NCBI RefSeq assembly: GCF_031432975.1
Contig: NZ_CP133838.1
Location: forward strand, 2,170,001 to 2,234,000
Source of the DNA: Buttiauxella selenatireducens
GTDB taxonomy: Bacteria > Pseudomonadota > Gammaproteobacteria > Enterobacterales > Enterobacteriaceae
Reading direction: 5' to 3'
DNA: 64,000 nt
A model generated the notes under the pieces. That model saw only the letters and a list, made by a program, of their open reading frames with translations. It ran no database searches and had not been told where the DNA came from. The position numbers and the translations under genes are program-made. Below, piece after piece: positions 28,885 to 38,536 of this stretch (position 1 is its first letter; the number at the start of each line of letters is the position of its first letter).

Positions 28885-28929
28885 TTTCCAACGTTTTCGT
28901 GCAGCGAAACTGCGTTAAGGAGAAAGGAT

Positions 28930-29535
28930 ATGGCTGGTTTGAATGTCAGAATTGTAACCCGATTATTTGCAGTTGCTGCCGTAGTGATGCTTAGCGGTTG
29001 TGTCACCATCCCCGATGCGATTAAAGGCACTAGTGCCACGCCTCAACAAGATTTAGCACGCGTGATGAACGCGCCGCAACTCTACGTCGGGCAAGAAGCG
29101 CGCTTTGGTGGGCGAGTGGTGAACATCGATAACAAACAAGGCAAAACACGGCTGGAAATTGCCACGGTTAGCCTCGATGACGGCGCGCGCCCGCAATTGG
29201 GTGAGCCTTCAAGAGGGCGTATTTATGCTGACGTAAATGGCTTCCTCGATCCAGTAGACTTCCGTGGACAATTAGTCACCGTAGTTGGCCCAATCACCGG
29301 TGTGGTTGAAGGCAAAGTAGGCGAAACTGCCTATCGATATATGGTGATGCAGGTAAATGGCTATAAACGCTGGCGTGTCACGCAACAAGTTGTCATGCCA
29401 CCACAACCCATCGATCCGTGGTTCTGGGGCGGACCGTATCCTTATCGTGGGCGTTATGGCTACGGCGGGATGTGGGGCGGCGGCGGATGGTATAATCCAG
29501 GCCCTGCACAGGTACAGACTATCGTAACTGAGTAA
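28930..29535 (+). CDS. yeaY: Slp-family outer-membrane lipoprotein YeaY
   Basis: 201 aa (E. coli 193). A type II signal peptide ends in the lipobox LSGC (about residues 20-23). The Slp domain spans about 35-155 ([32 protein letters not shown]). The C-terminus is rich in Gly, Tyr and Trp ([17 protein letters not shown]). A paralogue of the starvation lipoprotein Slp; E. coli yeaY belongs to the sigma-E envelope-stress regulon. Ribosome site AAGGAG at 28917 precedes ATG 28930. Confidence 0.92.
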   Translation: MAGLNVRIVTRLFAVAAVVMLSGCVTIPDAIKGTSATPQQDLARVMNAPQLYVGQEARFGGRVVNIDNKQGKTRLEIATVSLDDGARPQLGEPSRGRIYADVNGFLDPVDFRGQLVTVVGPITGVVEGKVGETAYRYMVMQVNGYKRWRVTQQVVMPPQPIDPWFWGGPYPYRGRYGYGGMWGGGGWYNPGPAQVQTIVTE

Positions 29536-29650
29536 TTGTTTGTTTTACCGAGCTAAATAGGCAGCGGCATGTCCGCTGTCTATTTGTTTAAACAATCGAA
29601 TAAAAATAATTAGTGATGTGCTTCGCAACCTTAAATCAGTCTAATTAATA

Positions 29651-29667
29651 AACTGGTACGCTGAGTT
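29651..29667. promoter_or_regulatory. FadR operator upstream of fadD
   Basis: AACTGGTACGCTGAGTT has the FadR half-site AACTGGT and a degenerate right arm. It resembles the known E. coli fadD operator and shares CTGGTA-N-G-N-TGAGT with the site at 40599-40615 before fadR. Confidence 0.6.
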
Positions 29668-29739
29668 AATATTATGTTAACGACGTGTTTCTATATTGGG
29701 GTTGTGATGACGACGAATAATAAATTCAGAGGTGGATCC

Positions 29740-31425
29740 TTGAAGAAGGTTTGGCTTAACCGCTACCCAGCCGATGTTGCGGCTGAGATAAATCCTGACC
29801 GTTATCAGTCCCTGGTTGATATGTTTGAGCAAGCAGCGGCACGTTATGCCGACCAGCCTGCATTCGTGAATATGGGCGAAGTGATGACGTTCCGTAAGCT
29901 GGAAGAGCGAAGCCGTGCTTTTGCTGCATATTTACAGCAGGGTCTTGGCCTGCAGAAGGGCGATCGTGTTGCGCTAATGATGCCGAATCTGTTGCAGTAC
30001 CCCGTTGCGTTGTTTGGTATTTTGCGTGCGGGTATGGTGGTCGTAAACGTCAACCCATTGTACACCCCGCGTGAGCTTGAACATCAACTCAACGATAGCG
30101 GTGCAAGCGCCATTGTGATTGTTTCTAACTTTGCGCACACCCTGGAAAAGGTTGTCGAAAAGACCCAGGTAAAACACGTTATTTTGACCCGCATGGGCGA
30201 TCAGCTTTCCGCGGCAAAAGGCACCCTGGTCAACTTCGTTGTTAAGTACGTCAAACGTCTGGTGCCGAAGTACCATCTGCCTGATGCCATCTCGTTCCGC
30301 AGTGCGCTGCAACAGGGTTATCGCCTCCAGTACATTAAGCCTGAAATTGTGAGTGTTGACCTCGCGTTCCTGCAATATACCGGTGGCACGACGGGAGTGG
30401 CCAAAGGGGCGATGCTGACACACCGCAACATGTTGGCGAACCTTGAACAAGTCAGAGCGGCATACAGCCCATTATTATTTGAGCGCAAAGAGCTGGTGGT
30501 GACGGCGTTACCGCTTTATCACATTTTTGCCCTGACGATGAACTGCCTGCTGTTTATTGAGATTGGCGGGCAGAACCTGCTGATAACCAACCCGCGTGAT
30601 ATTCCGGGGCTGGTGAAAGAACTGGCGAAGTATCCGTTTACTGCCATGACCGGCGTTAACACGCTGTTTAATGCGTTACTCAACAATAAAGAATTCCAAC
30701 AACTCGACTTCTCAAGCCTGCATCTTTCTGCCGGAGGGGGAATGCCGGTGCAACATGCCGTTGCTGAACGCTGGGAAAAACTGACGGGCCGTTTTCTGCT
30801 TGAAGGCTACGGTTTGACTGAGTGTGCACCGCTGGTGAGTGCGAATCCGCATGACATGGATTACCACAGTGGGAGTATTGGTTTGCCGGTGCCATCAACC
30901 GAAGTGAAGATGATTGATGACGAAGGTGAAGAAGTGCCTCCTGGTGAGCCGGGCGAACTGTGCGTGAAAGGGCCGCAGGTGATGCTGGGCTACTGGCAGC
31001 GCCCTGATGCGACGGATGAAATTTTGCAAGACGGTTGGCTGCGTACCGGAGATATTGCGGTCATGGACGAAGAGGGCTTTATGCGCATCGTTGACCGTAA
31101 GAAAGATATGATTCTGGTTTCGGGTTTTAACGTCTATCCGAACGAAATCGAAGACGTCGTCATGCAGCATAGCGGTGTGCTTGAAGTCGCGGCAGTCGGT
31201 GTCCCAAGTGGCGCATCCGGTGAAGCAGTAAAAATCTTCGTCGTGAAAAAAGATCCCTCTTTAACCGAAGAGGCATTGGTTGTTTTTTGTCGCCGCCACC
31301 TCACAGGTTACAAAGTACCGAAGCTTGTTGAGTTCCGCGAAGAGCTGCCAAAATCAAACGTTGGCAAAATTTTACGACGAGAACTACGTGACGAATCGGT
31401 CAGTAAAGGCAACAATAACGCCTGA
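29740..31425 (+). CDS. fadD: Long-chain acyl-CoA synthetase FadD
   Basis: 561 aa from TTG 29740, the E. coli length; E. coli fadD also starts with UUG. GAGGTGG lies upstream. Upstream ATGs (29674, 29707) would add residues absent from homologues. The AMP-binding motif is [13 protein letters not shown] (about residues 213-225), and the acyl-CoA synthetase signature lies in [17 protein letters not shown] and [20 protein letters not shown]. FadD activates long-chain fatty acids at the inner membrane, coupling uptake to beta-oxidation. Repressed by FadR; operator predicted at 29651. Confidence 0.96.
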   Translation: MKKVWLNRYPADVAAEINPDRYQSLVDMFEQAAARYADQPAFVNMGEVMTFRKLEERSRAFAAYLQQGLGLQKGDRVALMMPNLLQYPVALFGILRAGMVVVNVNPLYTPRELEHQLNDSGASAIVIVSNFAHTLEKVVEKTQVKHVILTRMGDQLSAAKGTLVNFVVKYVKRLVPKYHLPDAISFRSALQQGYRLQYIKPEIVSVDLAFLQYTGGTTGVAKGAMLTHRNMLANLEQVRAAYSPLLFERKELVVTALPLYHIFALTMNCLLFIEIGGQNLLITNPRDIPGLVKELAKYPFTAMTGVNTLFNALLNNKEFQQLDFSSLHLSAGGGMPVQHAVAERWEKLTGRFLLEGYGLTECAPLVSANPHDMDYHSGSIGLPVPSTEVKMIDDEGEEVPPGEPGELCVKGPQVMLGYWQRPDATDEILQDGWLRTGDIAVMDEEGFMRIVDRKKDMILVSGFNVYPNEIEDVVMQHSGVLEVAAVGVPSGASGEAVKIFVVKKDPSLTEEALVVFCRRHLTGYKVPKLVEFREELPKSNVGKILRRELRDESVSKGNNNA

Positions 31426-31445
31426 GCTCCGAGTCAGTCGCCCTA

Positions 31446-31469
31446 ACGCCGGTTCTGCCGGCGTTTTTT
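31446..31469 (+). terminator. Terminator of fadD
   Basis: acgccggttctgccggcgtttttt: GCCGG/CCGGC stem with a T run, 20 nt after the fadD stop. Its T run lies 28 nt before the rnd start, recalling the U-rich stretch in front of E. coli rnd. Confidence 0.85.
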
Positions 31470-31496
31470 ATGGGCGCAAACCTAAGAGAACTGAAT

Positions 31497-32618
31497 TTGA
31501 CTTACCAAATGATTATTACCGATGAAGCCCTTGCCTCTGTGTGCGAAGCGGCTCGTCACTTTCCCGCTATTGCGCTGGATACCGAATTTGTTCGTACCCG
31601 CACTTACTATCCACAACTGGGTTTGATCCAGTTGTACGACGGTGAGACGGCTTCGCTTATCGATCCGTTAACCATCACTGACTGGTCACCGTTTAAAGCG
31701 TTGCTACAAGACAAGGCGGTGATTAAATTTCTGCACGCAGGTAGCGAAGATCTGGAAGTATTCCTCAATGCGTTTGGCATGTTGCCGGACCCGTTTATTG
31801 ATACGCAGATTCTGGCGGCGTTTAGTGGACGCCCGCTCTCTTGTGGTTTTGCCACTATCGTTGAGTCCTTCACGGGTATTGCACTGGATAAAAGTGAATC
31901 TCGTACCGACTGGCTTGCGCGCCCGCTGACTGAGCGCCAGTGTGATTATGCTGCCGCAGATGTGCTGTATTTGCTGCCTATTGCGCACAAGTTGATGGAA
32001 GAGACACAAGCCGCAGGTTGGATGGAGGCGGCGCTGGATGAATGTAATCTGATGGCGGCACGTCGTCAGGATGTACTGGATCCCGAAGAAGCATGGCGTG
32101 AAATCGGCAACGCATGGCAGTTAAGAACTCGCCAGCTGGCTTGTCTGAAGAAACTGGCTTCGTGGCGTCTGCGCAAAGCACGTGAACGCGATATGGCCGT
32201 CAATTTCGTGGTTCGCGAAGAACATCTTTGGCAGGTTGCGCGTTACATGCCGGGGTCGTTGGGTGAGCTGGAACATCTGGGTCTGAGCGGTAGCGAAATC
32301 CGATTCCACGGCAAAGCGCTGTTGGCGATGGTTGAAGAAGCTCAGGCGCTATCTGAAGATGAATTACCAGAACCATTAAGCAATCTGGTCGATATGCCGG
32401 GTTATCGCCGTGTATTTAAAGCGATTAAGGCGTTAGTCCAGCAAGTGAGTGAGACTTGTGGTTTAAGCGCTGAATTGCTTGCTTCGCGTCGACAAATTAA
32501 CCAGTTGTTGAACTGGCACTGGCAATTAAAATCGCAAACGATGCACCCGGAATTAATCAGTGGATGGCGTGGGCAAGTAATGGGCGAAGCGTTAAAAACA
32601 TTGCTGGCAGATTATTAA
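31497..32618 (+). CDS. rnd: Ribonuclease D
   Basis: 373 aa from TTG 31497 (E. coli 375, which also uses a UUG start). The DEDD exonuclease domain comes first: ALDTEFVRT (Asp/Glu of Exo I), KFLHAGSEDLEVF (Exo II) and YAAADVLYL (Exo III). Two HRDC domains follow (about residues 210-290 and 300-370). RNase D trims tRNA 3' ends. The ATG at 31470 sits inside the fadD terminator and has no ribosome site, so the UUG is preferred. It is convergent with minE. Confidence 0.94.
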   Translation: MTYQMIITDEALASVCEAARHFPAIALDTEFVRTRTYYPQLGLIQLYDGETASLIDPLTITDWSPFKALLQDKAVIKFLHAGSEDLEVFLNAFGMLPDPFIDTQILAAFSGRPLSCGFATIVESFTGIALDKSESRTDWLARPLTERQCDYAAADVLYLLPIAHKLMEETQAAGWMEAALDECNLMAARRQDVLDPEEAWREIGNAWQLRTRQLACLKKLASWRLRKARERDMAVNFVVREEHLWQVARYMPGSLGELEHLGLSGSEIRFHGKALLAMVEEAQALSEDELPEPLSNLVDMPGYRRVFKAIKALVQQVSETCGLSAELLASRRQINQLLNWHWQLKSQTMHPELISGWRGQVMGEALKTLLADY

Positions 32619-32670
32619 TATACGAAGCGCTATCAAGAATAGTCTGAATTAATATCGGGTTGTCATAACA

Positions 32671-32707
32671 AAAAAATAAACCCCAGGATTATTCCAGGGG
32701 TTTATTT
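32671..32707. terminator. Bidirectional terminator between rnd and minE
   Basis: aaaaaataaacccc ... ggggtttatt: an A-tract and T-tract flank a CCCC/GGGG hairpin between convergent genes. Confidence 0.85.
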
Positions 32708-32719
32708 CGAGAAAATCAA

Positions 32720-32998
32720 TTACGCAGATTTGGTTGTTGCTTCCTGTGTCTCTGGCAACGTCACGTTAAGTTCCAGAACAGAAATATCGTCATCTTTTTG
32801 ATCGAGAACGACGGTTAACATCTCTGGATCGATTTTTACGTATTTGCAGATCACTTCCAGAATATCGCGTTTTAGCTGCGGTAAATAATGCGGTTCACTA
32901 TCACCACGGCGGCGTTCTGCAACGATAATTTGCAGGCGTTCTTTTGCAATGTTGGCGGTGTTCTTTTTCCGTGAGAGAAAAAAGTCTAATAATGCCAT
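32720..32998 (-). CDS. minE: Division-site specificity factor MinE
   Basis: 92 aa (E. coli 88). The N-terminal membrane-targeting and anti-MinCD part is [20 protein letters not shown], with the MinD-contacting stretch around residues 13-31. The C-terminal half (about 35-85) is the dimerisation domain. MinE stimulates MinD ATPase and drives pole-to-pole oscillation. It is the last gene of minCDE, 3 nt after minD. The few extra C-terminal residues (QEATTKSA) are the only difference of note. Confidence 0.97.
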   Translation of the reverse strand: MALLDFFLSRKKNTANIAKERLQIIVAERRRGDSEPHYLPQLKRDILEVICKYVKIDPEMLTVVLDQKDDDISVLELNVTLPETQEATTKSA

Positions 32999-33001
32999 AA
33001 C

Positions 33002-33814
33002 TTATCCTCCGAACAGGCGTTTGAGGAAGCCTTTCTTCTCTTCTTCAATGAAGCGGAAAGGGCGATCTTCGCCTAGCAGGCGTTCAACAGTATCTGCGTA
33101 AGCTTTACCAGCATCAGCTTCCTGGTCAAGAATGACCGGCTCACCCTGGTTAGACGCGCGCAGAACAGATTGATCTTCCGGGATAACCCCAACCAATGGA
33201 ATGCGTAGGATTTCCAGCACATCTTCCATGCTTAGCATATCCCCGCGCGTTACACGGCCTGGGTTGTAGCGAGTTAACAGCAGATGTTCTTTAATCGGCG
33301 ACTCACCGTTTTCTGCACGGCGAGATTTAGACGAAAGAATACCCAGAATGCGGTCAGAGTCGCGGACGGACGAGACTTCCGGGTTGGTGGTGATAATCGC
33401 TTCATCGGCGAAATAGAGCGCCATTAATGCGCCAGTTTCGATACCCGCTGGGGAATCACAAACGATAAATTCGAAGTCCATATTTTTCAGGTCTTCAAGC
33501 ACTTTCGCCACGCCTTCGCGAGTGAGGGCGTCTTTATCGCGAGTCTGTGATGCCGGGAGAATATAGAGCTGCTCGGTGCGTTTATCTCTGATTAACGCCT
33601 GATTAAGTGTGGCATCGCCTTGAATAACGTTGACGAAATCGTAAACCACACGACGCTCGCAGCCCATAATCAAATCCAGGTTACGCAGGCCAATATCAAA
33701 ATCGATTACGACGGTTTTTCTTCCCTTCTGGGCCAAACCCGTAGCGATGGCCGCGCTGGACGTGGTCTTACCGACGCCCCCTTTACCCGATGTAACAACA
33801 ATAATGCGTGCCAT
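33002..33814 (-). CDS. minD: Septum-site-determining ATPase MinD
   Basis: 270 aa, the E. coli length. Deviant Walker A motif SGKGGVGKTTSSAA (Lys11, Lys16), switch regions VIDFDIGLRNLDL and VCDSPAGIE, and a C-terminal amphipathic membrane-binding helix ending GFLKRLFGG. MinD-ATP binds the membrane, recruits MinC to block FtsZ and is released by MinE. minC lies 24 nt upstream. Confidence 0.98.
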   Translation of the reverse strand: MARIIVVTSGKGGVGKTTSSAAIATGLAQKGRKTVVIDFDIGLRNLDLIMGCERRVVYDFVNVIQGDATLNQALIRDKRTEQLYILPASQTRDKDALTREGVAKVLEDLKNMDFEFIVCDSPAGIETGALMALYFADEAIITTNPEVSSVRDSDRILGILSSKSRRAENGESPIKEHLLLTRYNPGRVTRGDMLSMEDVLEILRIPLVGVIPEDQSVLRASNQGEPVILDQEADAGKAYADTVERLLGEDRPFRFIEEEKKGFLKRLFGG

Positions 33815-33838
33815 AAAGGAATTCCTTGTTAAAAGGGC

Positions 33839-34546
33839 TTAATTCAAAGGTTGAACGGAGAGAGCACCACTGGCCAAACTCAAGCGTGCCGCTTTCCCAT
33901 AATAATCAGCTGGTATTTGTTCACTCAGCCAGTATTCACCCGCTATTGAGACCAGCTCAGCAGCAAGATTTGTACAGAATATTTGTGCTTCACGATCGCC
34001 GCTGGCACCCGCCAGGGCACGGCCACGCATCATGCCGTAAACATGAATATTACCATCAGCTATAAGTTCTGCACCGGCACTGACGTGATTGGTGATAATC
34101 AAATCACAGTTTGGTGCATAAATACGCTGTCCGGAGCGAACCGGGGTATCAATCAAACGCGTTTTTGTGACCGAGTTAACAATTGGCTCGACAGGGGCTG
34201 CAACCTCAGCGGGCACGGCTTTAGCACGTGAATTTTTTTCTTTCCCTTCGGTCAGCAGTGGCAAGCCGGCACGCTCAATTTCTTTTTTTAGCGCTTCGTC
34301 TTTACAGCCACTAATACCGACAACCCGCAATCCGGAAGAAACGACAGCTTGCTGGACATTTTTCCAGTTAACTGAACCATCCAGACTGGCAACATTCACC
34401 ACTACAGGTGCATTTTTCAGAAAGGCGGGAGCCTGGGATACTTTTTCCTGAAGGGCCTGGAGAATCACCTCGGGTTGCGCATCATGTAAATGAAGCACTG
34501 ATAAGGTAAAACTGCTGCCTTTTAACTCGATTGGCGTGTTTGACAT
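33839..34546 (-). CDS. minC: Division inhibitor MinC
   Basis: 235 aa from ATG 34546 (E. coli 231), beginning [15 protein letters not shown]. The N-terminal domain (about residues 1-105) inhibits FtsZ polymerisation. A variable linker ([17 protein letters not shown]...) leads to the C-terminal beta-helix (about 130-230; [23 protein letters not shown]) that binds MinD. An in-frame extension to 34861 has no homology. First gene of minCDE; the promoter lies in the 34547-34671 gap shared with divergent ycgL. Confidence 0.96.
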   Translation of the reverse strand: MSNTPIELKGSSFTLSVLHLHDAQPEVILQALQEKVSQAPAFLKNAPVVVNVASLDGSVNWKNVQQAVVSSGLRVVGISGCKDEALKKEIERAGLPLLTEGKEKNSRAKAVPAEVAAPVEPIVNSVTKTRLIDTPVRSGQRIYAPNCDLIITNHVSAGAELIADGNIHVYGMMRGRALAGASGDREAQIFCTNLAAELVSIAGEYWLSEQIPADYYGKAARLSLASGALSVQPLN

Positions 34547-34671
34547 CCTGGCCTTACTCAATTGGGTATAATCCCCACTGATGTGGGACGATATTCCGAA
34601 GTACATATGGCATGTTATAGTCACAGGTATATTCAGGCAAGCCACCATCTGGCGAAAATAGAGTAAAAAAA

Positions 34672-34947
34672 ATGTTTTGTGTGATCTACAGAAGTAGCAA
34701 ACGTGACCAGACATATCTCTATGTCGAAAAAAAAGACGATTTCTCTCGAGTTCCCGAAGAATTGATGAAAGGTTTTGGCGTACCCCAATTGGCGATGTTA
34801 TTACCGCTTGATGGGAGTAAAAAACTGGCCAGTGCCGATATCGAAAAAGTAAAACAGGCACTCAAAGACGAGGGCTATTATTTGCAATTGCCACCGCCGC
34901 CAGAAAGTTTGTTAAAAATGCATCTCGAAAATAGTCCGAAAAAATAA
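34672..34947 (+). CDS. ycgL: YcgL family protein
   Basis: 91 aa, starting [20 protein letters not shown] and containing [20 protein letters not shown] and [13 protein letters not shown], all as in E. coli YcgL. E. coli annotations give a longer N-terminus (108 aa); here ATG 34672 is natural. A compact cytoplasmic protein conserved across gammaproteobacteria, usually beside minC; proposed roles are in RNA metabolism and unproven. Confidence 0.92.
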   Translation: MFCVIYRSSKRDQTYLYVEKKDDFSRVPEELMKGFGVPQLAMLLPLDGSKKLASADIEKVKQALKDEGYYLQLPPPPESLLKMHLENSPKK

Positions 34948-35019
34948 GTTTCAGACGAGTGCCAAATCTTTCCTATACATAAAGGTAGATGATACTTAGA
35001 ACAAATCACCGCGGGGAAA

Positions 35020-36090
35020 ATGATGAAAACTCCAGCAATTTGTTTAACGATCATCGCCTTTATGCTTAGCATTTTGAGCGCAACATCCGCCGAGGAGCAG
35101 GCGCAATCCCTTGTTAACACACCGATTGCACCTAAGTCTGAAGCTGCACCTGCGCCAGTCACACTTGCACAGCAGGGGCGTGATCCCGCCGAATTCCCCG
35201 CTTATGTTGAAACCCTTAAAGCGCAGGCCAGGGCGCAGGGCATTAGCGGCAACACCATCAACAGCGCATTCGCAAACGTCCATTTTGTTGATCGGGTCAT
35301 AAAATCTGACCAGAACCAGCTTGAAAAGAAAATCATGCTTGATGAATATCTGACGCGGGTTATTACACCGGAAAAGATTGAAAAGGCGCGCGCGCAGTAT
35401 CAGCAGCATCGAAGCGAATTAGAGCAAATCAGTAAACGGACTGGGGTGCAAAGCCAGTACATCGTGTCGCTGTGGGCGATGGAAAGTCATTTTGGTGAAA
35501 TACAGGGAAAAGAAGACATCATTTCTGCCCTTGCAACGCTTGCCTTTGAAGGACGACGGGAAGCCTTTTTCACAAAAGAGTTGATGGCGGCTTTGAAAAT
35601 TCTCGATCAGGGGCACGTCAACGTCACGGAGCTGAAAGGCTCGTGGGCAGGTGCAATGGGGCAGAACCAGTTTATGCCTACTTCGTATCTGCATTACGGT
35701 GCTGATGGCGATGGTGACGGTAAAATTGATATCTGGCAGAGCACCAGTGATGTTTTTGCTTCCACAGCCAATTACCTGAAAAGAGAAGGTTGGAAAGCGG
35801 GGGGCTCATGGGGCAAAGAGGTCGTCTTACCAAAGGATTTCGATAGCGCCATTGCGGGCACTAAAACCAACCAGGGCAAAACCGTCAGTCAGTGGCAGAA
35901 ATTAGGTATCACACATAAAGATGGAACGCCGTTGCACGCCTCTAAACAAAAAGCCTGGATCGTGACACCGGAGGACAATCAGGGGCGTTCATTTTTGGTC
36001 TACAACAACTTCCGCACAATTATGCACTGGAACCGTTCTTACTACTTTGCGATAAGCATCGGTATGATGGCGGATGCAATCGCACGATAA
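35020..36090 (+). CDS. MltB-type (GH103) lytic murein transglycosylase
   Basis: 356 aa with a signal peptide (about residues 1-24, ending TSA) and no lipobox cysteine, so probably soluble in the periplasm, unlike MltB. The GH103/SLT_2 domain has the catalytic Glu in WAMESHFGEIQG (about 155). The GAMGQNQFMPTSYLHYG motif is at 212-228, followed by calcium-site-like DGDGDGKIDIW. It cleaves peptidoglycan glycan strands to 1,6-anhydro ends. K-12 lacks a gene at this place; related genes are known here in other enterobacteria. Confidence 0.88.
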   Translation: MMKTPAICLTIIAFMLSILSATSAEEQAQSLVNTPIAPKSEAAPAPVTLAQQGRDPAEFPAYVETLKAQARAQGISGNTINSAFANVHFVDRVIKSDQNQLEKKIMLDEYLTRVITPEKIEKARAQYQQHRSELEQISKRTGVQSQYIVSLWAMESHFGEIQGKEDIISALATLAFEGRREAFFTKELMAALKILDQGHVNVTELKGSWAGAMGQNQFMPTSYLHYGADGDGDGKIDIWQSTSDVFASTANYLKREGWKAGGSWGKEVVLPKDFDSAIAGTKTNQGKTVSQWQKLGITHKDGTPLHASKQKAWIVTPEDNQGRSFLVYNNFRTIMHWNRSYYFAISIGMMADAIAR

Positions 36091-36168
36091 CGTAGATTCA
36101 TCAGTATTCAGTGGCGTTTTTTTTCTCTAGTATCAAATGCAGTTAACACAACGACGCAGAGGAAAGGC

Positions 36169-36828
36169 ATGTATCAGCATCATAATTGGCAGGGTGCGCT
36201 GCTGGATTTTCCGGTCAGCAAAGTAGTGTGTGTAGGGAGTAACTACGCAAAACATATCAAAGAGATGGGCAGTGCGACACCAGACGAACCGGTGCTGTTC
36301 ATTAAACCTGAAAGTGCGCTGTGCGATATTCGTCAGCCTCTGGTTCTGCCTCAGGATTTTGGTTCTGTTCACCACGAAGTAGAACTGGCGATTCTGATTG
36401 GTTCAACCTTGAGAAAGGCAACGGATGAACATGTGAGTAAGGCTATTGCGGGATACGGCGTAGCGCTTGATCTAACGTTGCGTGATTTACAAGGCAAACT
36501 GAAAAAAGCGGGCCAACCGTGGGAAAAGGCCAAAGGGTTTGATAATTCGTGCCCGATTTCTGGTTTTGTTCCAGCCAGTGAATTTAACGGCGATCCGCAA
36601 AATACCGCGCTCGGCTTAAAGATCAATGGTGAAATCCGCCAGCAGGGCAGTACCTCCGATATGATCCACAAGATTGTCCCGTTAATTGCGTACATGAGTC
36701 GATACTTCACCTTACGTGCCGGAGATGTCATTCTCACTGGCACCCCGGAGGGCGTTGGGCCGCTGAGCAGCGGTGATGAACTCGAAGTTAGCTTCGCTAA
36801 CCACAGTCTGACCACGCGTGTTCTATAA
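36169..36828 (+). CDS. ycgM: Fumarylacetoacetate hydrolase-family protein YcgM
   Basis: 219 aa, the E. coli length. FAH fold: metal ligands in VHHEVELAILIG (E-x-E) and a downstream Asp in ALDLTLRDLQ, with the conserved TGTPEGVGPLSSGD close to the C-terminus. Family members hydrolyse acylpyruvates or decarboxylate oxaloacetate; YcgM is likely an acylpyruvase/oxaloacetate tautomerase-type enzyme. Followed by a GC-rich hairpin (36833-36855) and ycgN. Confidence 0.92.
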   Translation: MYQHHNWQGALLDFPVSKVVCVGSNYAKHIKEMGSATPDEPVLFIKPESALCDIRQPLVLPQDFGSVHHEVELAILIGSTLRKATDEHVSKAIAGYGVALDLTLRDLQGKLKKAGQPWEKAKGFDNSCPISGFVPASEFNGDPQNTALGLKINGEIRQQGSTSDMIHKIVPLIAYMSRYFTLRAGDVILTGTPEGVGPLSSGDELEVSFANHSLTTRVL

Positions 36829-36832
36829 TCAA

Positions 36833-36855
36833 TTTGCCGCCGGCGGGCGGCAAAA
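36833..36855. terminator. Hairpin between ycgM and ycgN
   Basis: tttgccgccggcgggcggcaaaa: long GC stem flanked by T/A, just after the ycgM stop. No run of T follows, so termination may be partial. Confidence 0.55.
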
Positions 36856-36915
36856 CTTGCATCTCAGGCTCAGAGTGTTTATAAGGTGCGCTTGTTTTTA
36901 TTACGGGACACCATC

Positions 36916-37362
36916 ATGACTACAGCGCCGTTCTGGCAGTGCAAAACACTTGACGAAATGAGTGACGCGGAGTGGGAATCTCTCTGCGACGGCTGCGGCC
37001 AGTGCTGTTTGCATAAATTGATGGATGAAGATACGGATGAAATCTATTTCACCAATGTCGCCTGTAAACAACTGAACATCAAAACGTGCCAGTGTAAAAA
37101 CTATGCCCGTCGCTTTGACTACGAACCAGACTGTATCAAGCTCACGCGCGACAACCTGCCGACCTTCGAATGGTTGCCGCACACCTGTGCATATCGTCTG
37201 TTAGCAGAAGGTAATAATTTACCTGCATGGCATCCGTTGTTGACGGGGTCTAAAGCTGCCATGCACGGCGAGCGTATTTCGGTAAGACACATCGCCGTTA
37301 AAGAGTCTGAAGTTCGTGACTGGCAAGACCATATCCTGAACAAACCGGAGTGGGCAGACTAA
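36916..37362 (+). CDS. ycgN: UPF0260 cysteine-cluster protein YcgN
   Basis: 148 aa from ATG 36916 (E. coli 153). The cysteine cluster CDGCGQCC (about residues 24-31), followed by KTCQCKNY (about 62-69) and a C-terminal half with DCIKLT and TCAYRLL, is typical of CxxCxxCC metal-cluster proteins. It may bind an Fe-S cluster or zinc; function unknown. It follows ycgM as in E. coli. The ATG was chosen from the conserved [16 protein letters not shown] start. Confidence 0.9.
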   Translation: MTTAPFWQCKTLDEMSDAEWESLCDGCGQCCLHKLMDEDTDEIYFTNVACKQLNIKTCQCKNYARRFDYEPDCIKLTRDNLPTFEWLPHTCAYRLLAEGNNLPAWHPLLTGSKAAMHGERISVRHIAVKESEVRDWQDHILNKPEWAD

Positions 37363-37457
37363 ATCACTGGCGTCATCGCAGAACACCAAAATAAATCGTA
37401 CAAAGTAAATTCTTTGTGATACGGTGTTCTTTCAATAACAAGTAAAAGTAGGTTTTT

Positions 37458-37634
37458 ATCCAATATTTAACATTTAAGTGTCCGTCATGTGGCGGTTCAC
37501 AGTATCGCACTTCCCCCTACGATGTCCGAGAAACAAATCCCCATGGCGCTGTTTGTATCTTCTGTAAATCAGGGATGCACCTCCTTCATCGTCCGATGAG
37601 TGCGATTCATCAACATAACGTGTCTGCTCGATAA
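37458..37634 (+). CDS. YmcF/YnfQ-like zinc-ribbon microprotein with a probable ATC start
   Basis: An open frame with no ATG/GTG/TTG start gives 58 residues if begun at ATC 37458: QYLTFKCPSCGGSQYRTSPY, then a DVRETNPHGAVCIFCKS segment. CPSC...CIFC is a four-cysteine zinc ribbon. The pattern closely recalls E. coli YmcF and YnfQ, cold-induced microproteins encoded beside cspG/cspB and reported to use non-AUG starts. AGG lies 5 nt before the ATC; an in-frame TAG sits at 37447, so there is little choice of start. No csp gene is next to it here. The strong domain conservation argues for a real gene. Confidence 0.6.
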   Translation: MQYLTFKCPSCGGSQYRTSPYDVRETNPHGAVCIFCKSGMHLLHRPMSAIHQHNVSAR

Positions 37635-37705
37635 GAGCGTGTGCCGCTGATTTTGCTTTCCCCAGTTCTGCACTGTTACCATTCAGCCTCCATAACGGAG
37701 GAATA

Positions 37706-37942
37706 ATGAAAAAAATAACACTACTGCTCGGGACACTCTTACTCAGTGGCTGTTCATCGCCCGAACCTGTTTCCCCCAAACCGCCTCAGGTTATCGGCAT
37801 GCCGAACCCGGCGTCAGTCTACTGCATAGAAAAAGGCGGTGAACTGAGAACGGTGAAAACCGATTTGGGTGAACGCGGTGATTGCTTATTGCCGAGTGGT
37901 GAACGCATTGACCAGTGGACGCTTTATCGTCGCGACCACTAA
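37706..37942 (+). CDS. DUF333 lipoprotein, YoaF-like
   Basis: 78 aa. Signal peptide with lipobox LLSGC (about residues 12-16), a Pro-rich linker, then DUF333: GMPNPASVYCIEKGGELRTV, ending GERIDQWTLYRRDH. Two cysteines in the mature part could form a disulfide. It closely resembles E. coli YoaF (84 aa), an outer-membrane lipoprotein of unknown function, but at a different place from K-12. GGAGGAATA gives a good ribosome site before ATG 37706. Confidence 0.85.
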   Translation: MKKITLLLGTLLLSGCSSPEPVSPKPPQVIGMPNPASVYCIEKGGELRTVKTDLGERGDCLLPSGERIDQWTLYRRDH

Positions 37943-37945
37943 TAA

Positions 37946-37972
37946 TAAAAAACCCGCCGAGGCGGGTTTTTG
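37946..37972. terminator. Bidirectional terminator between the DUF333 gene and dsbB
   Basis: aaaaaacccgccgaggcgggttttt: CCCGCC/GGCGGG stem with A and T flanks, convergent genes on either side. Confidence 0.92.
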
Positions 37973-37990
37973 TTTTCCTGGAGCCTGAAC

Positions 37991-38521
37991 TTACCGACCG
38001 AACAGATCTCGACGTTTTGGCTTGAAGGGCTGAGCGATCAACACCAGCACGGCAATCACCAGGAATACGGCAAATATGCCTACCAACCATTGAACCATAT
38101 CCAGCGACAGGAAAACCCACTGGCGTTCGGCACAATCGCCTGTCGCGACAAAGATTTGCGGCAACCATTTATTCAGTGGCAGCCAACTTGGGAAACGAGC
38201 CGCAAAATCACAGGTCACAAATGGTGAAGGATGAAGTTGCAGCATTGTGTGTTCCCACGCCAACTGCAGACCTTTCCCGGCACTGTAGATCCACAGTGCA
38301 ATTCCTGCAAAACGTAACGGTGATTTCGGCGCAATTGCCCCGACAATGCCTGCACCCATCACGCCAAACAATGCGCAACGCTCATAAATACACATTACAC
38401 AAGGCTTCAGCATCATGACGTGCTGGAACCACAATGCCACCATTTCCAGAGCGAAAGCAGTGAATGCCAGAAGAAGCCAGGCACCTCGCCCGCGGGAGCA
38501 TTGGTTTAAATATCGCAACAT
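37991..38521 (-). CDS. dsbB: Disulfide bond oxidoreductase DsbB
   Basis: 176 aa from ATG 38521, equal to E. coli. Four membrane helices. The periplasmic loops carry the two redox pairs: CVMC at 41-44 and the Cys of TCDFAARF (about 104) with that of ATGDCAERQ (about 130). DsbB reoxidises DsbA and passes electrons to quinone. The in-frame extension to 38593 lies in a MITE-like repeat and is not conserved. nhaB lies upstream, as in E. coli. Confidence 0.96.
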   Translation of the reverse strand: MLRYLNQCSRGRGAWLLLAFTAFALEMVALWFQHVMMLKPCVMCIYERCALFGVMGAGIVGAIAPKSPLRFAGIALWIYSAGKGLQLAWEHTMLQLHPSPFVTCDFAARFPSWLPLNKWLPQIFVATGDCAERQWVFLSLDMVQWLVGIFAVFLVIAVLVLIAQPFKPKRRDLFGR

Positions 38522-38536
38522 AATTAGTATCCCTGC

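Noticed and set aside
31470-31496. ATG 31470 as rnd start
   Set aside because: Lies at the end of the fadD terminator with no ribosome site; UUG 31497 matches the E. coli start.
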